Part shown: positions 23,116-34,518 of the stretch, in pieces | Position numbering within the stretch: position 1 is the first letter of the stretch | How the letters are laid out: each line of letters begins with the position of its first letter | Source of the DNA: Ectocarpus siliculosus | Lineage: Eukaryota; Sar; Phaeophyceae; Ectocarpales; Ectocarpaceae | Assembly: GCA_000310025.1 (NCBI GenBank) | Contig: FN649728.1 | Coordinates: 6,286,426-6,350,425 of the forward strand | Reading direction: 5' to 3' | DNA length: 64,000 nucleotides | Made by a program: the position numbers and the translations under genes | Notes under the pieces: model-generated | Databases searched by the model: none | The model's input: the letters and a program-made list of their open reading frames with translations, nothing else | Told to the model about the DNA's origin: nothing

Positions 23116-24335
23116 CAGCTCATTCGCGCTCAGCTTTGAGGAAGCAGATAATCATGAATGACACCGCTCTTTGTTGATTTATTTCGAGTTGCTTCGTTAT
23201 TATCGGTTTCTAGATCACCAGGATAGAAAGAGAGAAGGGGTAGGAACCGGCGCTGAGAAAACACACAATCCACGCGCCTGATTCCCACTCAAAAACTGTC
23301 TCATTCTCTCTCTCCGAACGCACGTCGGCTAAATCCTGCCGGGGGAAAACACCGGCTACTGCAATTGCACGCAGGGGTCTGGAGTGACCAAGTCCCCAAA
23401 AGGTACTCGACCATTCAACTAAACTCTAAAAACCTCACCAAAGGAAATGAGGGCTTCGTACCCATTCCGTTCCCGAACCTTCGAAAGAAAAGGGGTCGGT
23501 GGGCGGGAAAAAGACACTACTTTCTGGCCACCTGTTCTATGTTGGCCAGTGCCTCAGTCCTTCGGCGTGCCCACGTACTCCGATTGTCCTCTCTCGCGCT
23601 CACAAGCGCTACGACCTACAACACCGGTGCACGTGTGCTCTCCCGTGCTGTCTGGAACTGTTTGGTGGGGGGGGCACACGGAATCTAATCCACGTGTACC
23701 AGTCCCCAGTTTTCCAAGAATGATGCTTTCAACTCTTACGGTTTCAACAAACTGCAGTTTATTCCGTCTTCGACAACACACTTGGCTATTCAATAATATG
23801 AAATTTTGTTGTCGAAGACCAAATAACCTGTTCCAGTTTATTGTGTACGGAAGAAGAACATGTCCCAGATCTACGTTTGTGTTTAGGTTCTTGTTGTGGC
23901 GCCCTGGAGGCGTGTTGGTTGGGTTGTCTCGGTTTGGTTTTCTGGGGTCTTACAAAGAGAAAGGTGTCACGGAGTTATCATTCTGCTGCCTCGCTGCTCC
24001 TGCAGCAAGAGTTTGATAGACGCGTGTCTACTGGATCAAGGGCCACGTGTTGAGCAATGCACAGAGTGAAACACGCAGCCCGCGTCGGAGGGTCACGCGG
24101 CAAGGAGGGCAGCCGCTGAATGGCAGTGCGTACCATTGGGAGGCTCAATCGTCCGAGACTGCTACTGTGCAACAGTTTCGTCCCGTCTGGTAGTATTCGG
24201 AGGGAGACTTTGTGTTTTAGTAGCAGAGACAGGTTAGGATACCGCCGAGGCTTTGTGCCATGCGGAGCGTGTGGTACGGGGGAAGTCTCCCTCTGTAGGC
24301 CACAGAAATATTAATCAAGGCAATTCGAAAGAAAA
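23116..24335. other. Unrecognised non-repeated sequence with one strong hairpin
   Basis: A 189-codon plus-strand frame (23447-24016) is open but shows no domain and has overlapping open frames beside it, so I do not call a gene. A perfect 13-bp inverted pair, GTCTTCGACAACA (23766-23778) and its complement (23807-23819), encloses a 28-nt A/T-rich loop. The rest is featureless to me. Confidence 0.4.
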
Positions 24336-27300
24336 CAATAAACGGCTCACTGGGATGCATTCTCCAGTAGCGCGACCTCTTGAATCTCTCCCAAGCATCC
24401 AAACACCGAACCAACTCTGCCCGGGCGGGAAAATGTTTGCCCGACGTCCGTGTTCTGATACATCCTTCTCTCGAAGCCTAAGCCTGTTTTCGGTCTTGTG
24501 CACGGTTGGGGAGAAAACAACAAATTCCTTGCTTGGCGAGCGCAAACGACATGCTGGGTTTTGTGGTATCGGCAGAGCATTCGTTCTGAAGCCTGCCTGG
24601 CTTATGTTGGAATGCCCCGGTTTCACCAGTATCGTCGTTAGCAATATACGATGAACCACGAGGCTAGCAAGATAGACGAAAAGTGTATCAAAAAAGATTC
24701 CCGACGGCCAAATGATCGTGGGGGGCGAAATCAACCTTGTGCGTTCTGGTGGTTCTTGCAAGATGAAGTCGCCGAGAACGAAATCTGGTGGTGTATTGTA
24801 GGTGTTCAGTGCGCAAAATCAGCAAGTCGGAAAGCACCTCCTTGCACGGCTCGAAGTAAGCATGGTTTGCAGGGTGTCCATGACATTATCAAAGCGAGGT
24901 GCCGAAGGTACTTGCAAATATTAAACTTCAGAGACCCGTCTACGGAGCGTGGTGTCTTTGTAGTTGTCCGGAATCGGGAGGGGATGGAAGATTAAGAGAA
25001 ACGAGTGTCGACGTCTATAGTCAATATTGCGTCCCCAAACTGAAAATTTAAAAATACAAAAATACCCAAACAAAGCACACCTATTGCGTCCCCAAACTGA
25101 AAATATAAAAATACCCGAAACAAAACACACCCAACGTATTGTTGTTCACTGAAGCAATCTAACAAATAACGAAAGCACGTTTTCCCACCTTGGTTGTTGC
25201 GCGAGGCTCTAGCGCCGAGTGCATACCGTATTATCATTTGAGTTAGCCCCCCACGATGAGTTAGCCCGCCCCTCCCAAATACCGCCGGGGTATTGTAGTA
25301 CAAAAACGTTTGAGTTAGCCTAGTTTTTATTTTTTTCCCCCCGCTACCTTGGAGTTTAGAGTTAGCCCCGGGTGTTCTTGCTCTAGTGTTTTTTTCTCAG
25401 CGAACAGGCCCCACAGCTGCGAACAAACAAAACAGCCGCCCATGGAACATATGTCACAGGTAACGACCGGCAGAGCGGAAAGTTAAACTGTCCTGACGCC
25501 ACTTTCATATCTGATAATTTCGTGGTTGAAGTCACGCATTGTCGGCGACATACATGAGTCAAGACACCTCCAGCACCTGGTTCACCGAGGCGCAACCTCC
25601 AGTAGTAGCGGGATCTCTTGAATCTGTCACGAGCATTCAAACAGAACAAAACACGTCTGCTTGGGTGGTGAGATGTTCGCCCGACGTCCTTGTTCTGAGT
25701 AGTCTTTTACCTCCAAGACTACTTTTCCACCTGCTTGCACACTACTTTTCCACCTGCTTCCAACGCTTGAGAGAACTCAACATACGCTATGCTTGACGGG
25801 CGTATACCAGATGCCGTGTTCTGTGGTATCGGGGTATTTTTCTCCCTTAAACCGGCCGGGCATAGTGACCGTTCCCACAGGAGATACCCTTCTCACGACT
25901 TTGTGTGTTAGCGTACTGAATCACAGATGCTGATGCACGAGCAAGAGTGTGCGATGAATCGACGTTTGTTCTGACCTAATGCCCGCTTGACAATACCACC
26001 CACGGAATGAGCGTGGACATCAAAAGGCTTGGGGTATCCAAACCACGCAGGCAGTACATGTGCCGATAAGTTCCAAAGCAAAGCCACGAATCCAAGTTAG
26101 TGAGGGCCTGAACACGAATGTGTCATCGGACCATCAAGCTGCCGTGGATACGGCAGGACACCGGACGCGTGTCACCTTCCAGCCCCACCAATGCGACAAC
26201 CATTCCAAGCCAAGCGGGGGGACCGGCCTCTTGCGCTTGCCCAACGGTAGATACGGAATCACAATGAGGTGATACGACTGCCGGCATAAACCTGCCCGGT
26301 TTCGGTAGGTGAAGCTTTCATACTTGAGCGATGAGGCCAGCGACCACGAAATGGCGACTGTAGTTCACTGCTTACACACGTCAAACCGGGGCCACATTCC
26401 ATGTCAAGAAAGGTCCAACCTGCGGCAATTGATCCACCATATTATAGTATCGAGAGTGGTAGTCCGTCGAAAGGCTTGCTTGGTCGTTTGTGCCCAAATC
26501 TGTTTTGCGGAAGGGTTTCACTGGTATTTGACGAAGCCACCGTCTGTGTTCCGTGTAGCCACGTTTCGGGGTATAACTTTCATCCCACTGTATAGCACAA
26601 GTTCTCAACTCATACAACAAGGTAGAGTTATGTATACATTTCCCTGCTCATTGTGGAAACTACTTGGCAAAATTTCGCGATTCGACTGCACTTTCCCGAA
26701 CTAATACACGGACGGACTTCCGTTGTCCAGCTCAAACCTGTTCAAGTAGCAAAGTATAGTCAATCGCAGATGAAATAAGTCTTCACCGGCGTACCAGTTG
26801 TTTCACACATTGTGTTTCCGTGTCAAAGAACGTGATGCAAATCGTTGCTGTGAAGAAGTTCGGATAGTGCAATACGCAGTGCTTGTAGTTCCCACATTTT
26901 CGAGATCGGTGTGTTTGAGAAAATTCAGGCCTGAGGGCGCGTTAGTCATGGTTCATGTAAGGTATAACAGAATGCCTGGATGGTTGAATGTTAGAGATTG
27001 CACATTCCAGGGACGGTCAGAGCCCGGCGTGTCGCTGGAACGAGGTGCATAAGCATCGACTCCCAAGCCAGAGATGCAGGCATGTCGCCGAAAAGTTCCG
27101 AAAAATAGGAAGTTCAGCAAAGGGCCTTGAGTAAGCGCCGCGGGGGTGCGAGCGGTTTCGAAATCATTTCCTCTTGATTATATTGCACAACCCCGTTGAA
27201 AATGTCCAACGTTCTGGTGCGCGGACTTACGTCCCAGATGTGGAAGAAGCAAGCACATTCCTTGCTCATGTTTCGGCGCATCACCCGTACGAACTCAAGA

Positions 27301-30300
27301 AGCAACGCGCGGTAGCAAACAAACATCAAGAGGGCGTTTGAAAAAGCTGCAGTACTGGGGAAGAGACCGAGCTGAGGGTAAAGGAGCTCTGAAGTGTGCC
27401 AGCTTGGGGCTGTAATGTTCTGCGGGGTCTGCAGCGGTCTGCGAGTGTTACCAGCGAGGTGTTAATGCAAGCTTGATTGCAATTTTACGAGTTTGTCGAG
27501 GACGACGGCAACGGGCGTCGATGCCGGCCGGAAACGTTGCCTGCAGTAATCACTGTACTCGCTATATATACTATCTTTCGTTGTGCCGAATTCTGGACCC
27601 CTCTCTCTCTTTCCACTATTTGTCGGCGCTATTATCGTGCTGCCCGGAGGAAGTACAACGTGCCCGAAGGTAGGGTGGGCACAAGTGAACTTCTGTATTC
27701 TTATTCTCTCGACGTGGTGCCTTCTGAGTTGCGCTCAGCCCCATGGCACCGTTCTTTGAATGCTTTATGTGGTAACTTGCAAAGAACCGTGCAGAAATAG
27801 AACCGGGCATGAAAAACGTAATTAAACCAGAATTCCTAGTGTAGTTTGATTTTCAATGCCCCGGGCGCCACCTCAACGTCCCGGTGTGAACAAAAAACCC
27901 GGTGACTTTTTCAAAGAGCTGCACGGTTTGTGAAACAAAAGCCTGTTCATCTTCCGCCTCCCCGCATGGTGTCAATCATGTGGTAGCAGAAGGGCATTCA
28001 CAAGGAGAGCCGCTGACGTTTGCTGACCTCTCGAGACTTCAACAATCGCGAAGCGACCAGAGAGGTACAGTAGCGGTTGTTTATGCATTTCGGCGTACGT
28101 AGTCTCGTGAGCTTCCTGCGTGTCCGAGCTAAACATCCAACGCGAGACCGGAGAACATGTTTTTTTTAGTTCTCTCAATCTTTCTTCGACAGTCAGAGTC
28201 TTCGGGCAAGGGCGGACGGTCGAACCTTTTGAATATTACTCGCGCAAGCCCTGCGTTGTTTCCCAGTAGTTTTCCATGGGGTGGCACAAGGGAAAAATAA
28301 CTGCAGAGGCAGAACATGTGAAACAGAACCCATAAATCGCCCCCAAAGATGGTCATCTACCTGGCCCGGGATATGACAATCCAGGTGGCTCGAACAACGC
28401 CTGACAGCTTCGACCCACTATCGGGTTCAGCTGATAGGGTGCCATGGTAGCCACGGCTACCCTACGGTACGGAGTAAGCGTCTCGCACGGTAAACGCTCC
28501 GAGACCACAATCACCAATGACACACGATGAAGCAACCGCCTCGGGACGTCGCTGAAAACAGAGCGCCACGGAACCACTGGGACCCCTGCTCGTGGCGTCG
28601 ATTTCCAAGCCGAAAAACTACAACATTTCCCAACATAAGCAGGCGTTCCGATTGTCGTTCTAGAATTCGTCAAACTCTCCAACAGGTTTGCCTTCGAAAT
28701 GTGTTTGAATGTTTTTGGTATTGGGTGTGTTCGTTTCATCTGTGGTTGCATGCACCAGGACACCGTCTCAACACGTACATACATAAGAGACAAACGTTCT
28801 TGGATTGTACGGGAAGAAGGAGGGCACAGCGCACTTTTACCATCCTTCCGGTGGATAGTGTACGTCCCCGCTTCAAAGGCGTACATCTTAAGTCAGGTCC
28901 CCGCTTGAAAGACACAAAAAAAATCTCAGAAGCAGGGTGCCCCGCAGATATCCAAAACAGGGGGGGGGGTCACTGTGTCCAGCATTCGGGACCCCCAGGA
29001 TGATGCTGAAGGACACCTACCGAACTACACGGCACAATAGACGAGGCGAGCGATCTGCTGCTGCTGCCACCACTGCGTGTGGGTATGGATACATTCGGAG
29101 GACGTAGCTAGAAGTGCAATTGTTGTTTGTGTGTTCGTCTTTGGTCCACTGTGTGGTAAAATTATGCTTATATTGGTAAATTTGTTTTTGTACCATCTGA
29201 TATTAACCTCTGGGCAGGACCGACGCTCCACTTCGTTTGTCCGTTGTATGTTTGTCTGGCGTTGTGGGTTCTCCGACACTTCTAGTTTCGTTTCAGGTAT
29301 AGTTTTGCTCCTTCCCTGTTTAGCAGGTATAGCCTGTGTGGCGCACAAGGTGTACAGTATGTATCGTATCAGAGATTGTTCCAATGACGGTTGGCTGTCT
29401 TTCTTTTATTTTGGGGGGGGCGTAGTTATGTGCATCTCGGCAAGATGTTGAACGCGGGAACGACGCCAAAACGATAGAGAAACAGTCCAAAGCCAACAGA
29501 AATAGCAACATAACAATGACAACACCAGCTGCAAATGTGTGCCTCGTCCTGCAGCACTATACCCACTCTTCGAAGAATAATGTGGGGGGTGGAGTGGTAC
29601 GATGTGAAGGTTCAAAGGCGAACGACGGTATGTAAGCACGTGCGACGTTCAACCAACAACACGTTGTGATCGCCAGGTTTTGTGGTGTAGTATCCCTGCT
29701 GCAATTGCGCGCCTTTTGACGTATGGTACGCCTCCGTTGACCCTGGGGATGGTGAGTTGTCATCCTCGGAATCTTAAGGACACACTCCCCGCGAAAAAGA
29801 AAGTCAATAAAAAAAACGATGTGTGTCTTCAAAGCGGGGGCGACTGTTAGGTTCAGCATAATGCGTTGGAAAATAGCAGTGCAACACTACCTGCACATCA
29901 TCAACTTCCAATTGTTCGCTCCAAGATGCAGGCTTGCGGAATGGGGAGCGGAACAAAACCGTCGTACAGTTTCGACTGTTCTGACGTTTGCAGACATCAC
30001 GTGAAGCAAAAGAAGACAAAACTGTGCACAAAGCGCAATCGTGTCCAGGTTTGGTAGATAGAGCAGAACATCCTGCAAATTCGATGAAACCGCTCATTTA
30101 CATCATATATTGTGTGGGCAATACTTTCTGAAAGACGTAAATGGTGAGGGCAATATTTGGTGGTACTGGAACTGAACACAACACTAGAAAAATGTACTGC
30201 CATCCGAACACTATGAAGGCCTGCATCACAGGAACATCGACGACGGGCCATGTCAGAAATGTAATGCCTCGGAACAAATAAAGTGCGATGTAGCAAAGTA

Positions 30301-31113
30301 CGCAGGTTGTTCAAGGAATTATCGATAATGAAAACCAACGCAGGTAGGATTCTTACTCTCGTTCTGAACATGGAATGAAATGAGCTTTGAGAAAGGAGGC
30401 GAATAAGTAATTGTTCGGTGCGGCGACCAAATCTCTGCTCAAAAATCAATATTGTAGTAACCGTGGCGAAGGATGGAGTTACATACGGTAGGCTACCTCT
30501 AGAAGGGTGAATACATGTATCCGAGTGGACAATTGTGGAAATTTGAGGCCTTGCTACCACGTCCTTCATCGACACGCGGACTTGGGCAATGGTCCTATTG
30601 CAGTGAGCAAGGGATCACCAGGAACTGTTTCCTGTTCAAATTATGATTTTCCAAATTGTGTAATCGTCCCCAGAGCATGATCGCGAATCAGACGTAAGCC
30701 ATGCAACCGCCTCTTGTAGTGAACGAAGAACGCCAGAAGGGATGTTGTTCGGGGGGGGTTGCGCCAAAGGAACATATAGACTTGAGTAATCCAACGGTTG
30801 GTATTTTTCCATTTTTGGTCACGTCGAATCCAAACCGCCCAAATAGTAGAATTCTAGAGACTCTTGAGAGACCTTTGCTGGTTGACGGATACTGGAATGG
30901 GTCCTCGGTCACTAGAGAACGGAGACGGCTAGATGTGCATGCCTTTGAGGTAGTGAGCTTGATGTTTCAGGAGGTGTTGACCGGGTACAAACCCGTGCCT
31001 AGCCGTTGCCACGACTGATGAAGTTGTCAACATTGCCAACCAACCCATACACCACATGTATCAATTCAAGAACACCAAGCGTCTGAAATGCAATGATTTA
31101 CCGCACTGAGCGA

Positions 31114-31368
31114 TTAAAGTGGAAGGTCCCTAAAGCGTGGAGGTGGGTTGGTTTCCAACTCATTCGGATATTTCATGGGCGATAGCTGTTGAAGTACCTG
31201 CTGTACCTGCTGGACTTGGGCGGGACAGTACAACAGCAATGACCAGCGGCTGACACACGAAGCGAATCGCAATCGCACCAGGTACAAGATATAGCCACTG
31301 GTCACTCCCAAGGCAGAGACGCCAAGAAAGACGAGAATAGGCGAGCACAGAACACGCCGAAATATCAA
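31114..31368 (-). CDS. Possible downstream exon of an LRR gene, copy B
   Basis: The frame follows the LRR exon of 31421-31492 on the same strand after about 50 bp. It aligns in register with 8322-8591 and 55065-55328. Visible features are GVSALGVT, a hydrophobic stretch with SRWSLLLYC, a VQQVQQVLQQL segment and LSPMKYPNEL. It differs from copy A by an in-frame 6-nt insertion. The middle could be a membrane-spanning segment, but it is short. Tandem CAG trinucleotides at the VQQ segment could instead be intron acceptors, so exon borders are uncertain and no function can be assigned. Confidence 0.3.
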   Translation of the reverse strand: MIFRRVLCSPILVFLGVSALGVTSGYILYLVRLRFASCVSRWSLLLYCPAQVQQVQQVLQQLSPMKYPNELETNPPPRFRDLPL

Positions 31369-31420
31369 CCACAGACAACCAGACTCACTACATTCAAGAC
31401 AGCCAACAGGAAGGCCTCAC

Positions 31421-31492
31421 CGGAAAGATTGTTGTCGCTGAGACTTAGCCACGTTAGCGCTGTCAGCCCGCCCAGCTCGGGCGGAATCGTGC
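31421..31492 (-). CDS. Single LRR exon (72 nt), cassette 1
   Basis: On the minus strand a pyrimidine-containing ...CCCTCAG acceptor precedes, and a GTGAGG donor follows, exactly 72 nt encoding one 24-residue leucine-rich repeat. Both borders fall after the first base of a Gly codon (phase 1), so the exon is symmetrical and could be duplicated or skipped without changing frame. Visible pattern: T-IPPELGGLTAL-x-x-LSLSDNNLS. LRRs of this SGxIPPELGxLxxL type form ligand-binding solenoids in plant-like and brown algal receptors. The frame is also open 133 nt upstream to an ATG at 31623-31625 (minus strand), a distance preserved in cassette 2, so a short read-through protein is an alternative. No neighbouring LRR exon is visible, so the gene is a fragment or has very long introns. 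Confidence 0.75.
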
Positions 31493-31870
31493 CTGAGGGA
31501 TTTGGTGGTAGCACGGACCGGAACGAAAATAGTTTCACGTACCACGTCTGTCTGCCACTCGGGAGCACCATTGCAACCATATTCCCGCTGCATAACAAGC
31601 CAAGAATGAGCAGTCTGCTCTTCATTTCGTGTATAACCTCGAACGTTTGCTAGGCATGTCAACTGCGGTCTCACCAGCTGAGAAGGTGCTAGTGTTTAAA
31701 CAATGTTCAAGAGATTAATCGTACACATCACAGGTGGGGCAGGGCAGTGGGCGAGAATCAACGCATATTCGTGGTGTCATGTCTGTACCCAAGGATACAA
31801 GGGAAAGCGATTGTGAATTCCGAAAATCGTATTATCGACCGCCGTAAGACAAACGAGAACCAACCTCATC

Positions 31871-32769
31871 TCGAGGCCGAGTGCTACAAGGACATACAAC
31901 GTCACGTTCGGGAAACATGGAGCTGGAGGGAAGAGCAGAATCCATTTCGAGCAGCAAACCAAATCGTTTCACAGACGAATCCCGAGTCCGCAGCTGCGAA
32001 TTGGAAGGTGCGGTCGATGCCCTAAACGCTGTTGCTGTTGACGTTCTTGTCACGCTTCCATAGTAAAACGTTGTAGAAGACACTCGTGGCCTCTGGTCAG
32101 TACACCCCCAGGGCGGAATGAATCACATCAGCCAGAAAGGCCCAGAAAGAGGTGAAGGCACCCCAGTCAACTCATCACCTTTGAACTACTCAGGCCACAA
32201 TATCCAATCATTGATGTTGGGGTTGGGTAGCCTGGCAAATGTACATCCCGTAGCCCGGATTTGGAACCTGAGTCAACAACCAAGATAACTCTCTGGGTAT
32301 TTCGGGTGTGAGAAGGACAGTCACACACCTGTCATGCCTATTCCAGAGACCTGGTCAACATTGTTTTATGCAAAATGTATGGGTCACTCAAAAATGGCAA
32401 CCGCTCACCAAGATTGAAATTGAAAGACGCCATGATAATGCACGACTATTGGTAAATGTGGAGGAGGATGAAGAACTTTACGAAACCAAAATGGCTAACA
32501 GGCAACTACACATTGCGGTGCGGTGGTTGCTGCAAGATATCGCCTTGTTGTCTGAAACCTCTCGGGGTTTCCCATTTCCTTAGTTTCGGGGGCGAGATCG
32601 ATGCATCCCCGTACAAGGGTTCTCTAATCCATCGACTGCTGGCACGTTCTCGCAACCGCACTTAATAAATTTCCCGCAAGGTAAATGTCATCCACAAACA
32701 TAGCTGCACCGAAAGCGCTTCGATTTCTTAAACACGTGGTGCCGAGTTTCTCGACAGAATGTTACCCTC
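31871..32769. other. Unrecognised sequence after U1 copy B
   Basis: Only short frames occur, such as 32308-32583 on the plus strand and 31832-32083 on the minus strand, and neither has a domain. I see no mobile element here. Confidence 0.4.
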
Positions 32770-33786
32770 ATACTTCCTCTGTATCATAAGTCTGTGCCGT
32801 TATGTTTTTGCGCCCCCTTAACGGTGTCCGATCGGTTTTCCGATTTTTCGTTGAATTCTCCGGCGTTTTTTTAGCAAGAAAAACTTTTGCTTACTTTAGT
32901 TGGTGCTTGAACCATGCGGCTGAACGGCCGGAGAACATTGAGTTGGCCTAAAAACGGCCATATTTTGCCCTTTTCCACGTAGGGGGTGTGTGGGGCTAAA
33001 CGCCTGTCCCGCCCCCAAAAACTCAAGCATTATCCCCACCCCAAAGATAACCCCCCTCCTATACTCCATCAGCCAAACGCGCCCCCCATATATACTAGTG
33101 ACCCCCAACACTCAAATCAAGATATTTGGGATTTACACACTAAAACCAAGACACTTGGGGGCCGCACACAAGAAACAAGACACTTGCAGGGCAACAAACA
33201 ATAGTAGTGCCCGAACCCAACCCCCCCCTCCTACTCAACGATACGTGCCGCGTCCGCCAATACTCAAACCAGTATAATCGTGACCCCACACAAAAACCAA
33301 GACAATTTGGGTTTCACCTTAAAACCAAGACACTTGGGGTTCCCACACTAAAACCAAGACACTTGCGGGTAAAAAAAATGTCTGTTGCTGTCGGGGGAAA
33401 ACAAAGGGAAAAACTCGATTAGTCGTCCTCGCTGTCGCTGGGACTCGATGCCATCCAGGCGTGAGCCTTCTCAAAAGCCTCCTTATCGTATTTTACCACC
33501 CTCTCTAACGTCTCTTCCCTCTGTCGCTTTCTGACCCCGGTGTGTTCTACTGCGAAGTCGTAAAATTCTCAAAAGAGTTCTCAATAAATTATACCGAAAT
33601 ACGGCCAAAATGGGCATATGTTGACCATATTTTAGTGTGTATCACGGTGTTCGATTTTTTTTTTCTTGTCATCTTCGTATGCTCTTTGCCTTTCAACGCA
33701 CCCGGTCAAAGGCTAAACGTCAACGTTTAAGTACCCCAACGACTGAGCGCCCAAAACGGCACAGACTTATGATACAGAGGAAGTAT
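32770..33786. mobile_element. 1-kb segment bounded by a perfect 32-nt inverted repeat
   Basis: The 32 nt at 32770-32801 (ATACTTCCTCTG...GTGCCGTT) are exactly complementary to 33755-33786. Identity drops sharply inside and is weak outside. The interior contains the 28-29-bp minisatellite and A/T-rich ends but no transposase-like frame. A non-autonomous DNA transposon or an inverted duplication would both explain it. I see no clear target duplication and no second copy in the window. Confidence 0.5.
33110..33370 (+). repeat. AC-rich minisatellite, period 28-29 bp
   Basis: The phrase AAAACCAAGACACTTGGGG recurs near 33142, 33293, 33321 and 33350, with degenerate forms near 33114 and 33171. Spacing is 28-29 bp where copies are adjacent. 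The gap at 33180-33290 equals about four more units that have decayed. Confidence 0.7.
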
Positions 33787-34518
33787 ACCCATACCCTTCG
33801 GCAACATCGCCGAGCACAAACTGCGAAACATAATGGATTTGTCCAGCAGCGAGAACACCTCAAGGAACACCAACCCCGCCCGGGTGAAGGACCTTAAGAG
33901 AGAAGGGCAATCTTGACGAATTTCATGTTTCCCCCGACTCCTCCGCCGAGAGGGCAATAGGTCATCGTTACACGTCTGATCGATGTTCAACAATCGTCGG
34001 GTAGCGGGGAAAGGTGGGGGCTGACGTTTCCGATGAGTCGTGAGACTCACATTGGAGCCATACCACATAACAGGGAACACCTAACTCCGACGGCCAACAA
34101 GTCGGTGGGGCAAACTCAACCTCGCGCCTTCTCGTCATGGTTACAAACGGACAATGCTTCTGTCCATGTCCCGAGTTAGCTCGTAACACCTGTGAGCCAA
34201 AATACACCTTCTTGGATGAATCACAAAGAGTAGGTTGGCGGGTTCTCGATGACCAGAAGTAACAAAGTGACGCAAGTACCTGCCAATTGCTGGCTTCCGA
34301 GAAACTCCTATAGAGTGCGGTTGCTTGGGGAAGAACTCGGGGAGGTGATGGAAGACCACTGCAACAAAGTCTAGGTTCGTTGGTATTGTACACAAGCTAT
34401 CACAGGTAGTAGTCTCAGTGAAGAGTTCGACATCTATCTGCTAGAAACCATTCACGGGCTTCTGAACATTCAGGATGTTTCGTACTTCTGATGCAGCCTG
34501 GGGATGTGAAAAACACGA
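33787..34518. other. Mostly unrecognised sequence leading into U1 copy C
   Basis: The first 200 bp look unique. Some phrases near 34085-34145 and 34470-34518 resemble U1/U2 sequence (for example 15740-15780), suggesting an old, eroded copy. No gene is supported. Confidence 0.4.

Larger units (their letters stand above)
24336..31870. repeat. Long repeat family U1, copy B
   Basis: The first 265 bp (24336-24600) match 44930-45185 and, more weakly, 1450-1720 of copy A. At about 24605 the sequence jumps back to the equivalent of copy A position 580 and then runs collinear to the unit end. It lacks the 1.4-kb insert of copies A and C. Unlike those copies it reaches the LRR exon at 31421-31492 and continues to about 31870, where the match to 55330-55870 ends. 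A local 57-bp tandem duplication lies at 25025-25138, and a 23-bp one at 25718-25760. Confidence 0.85.
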
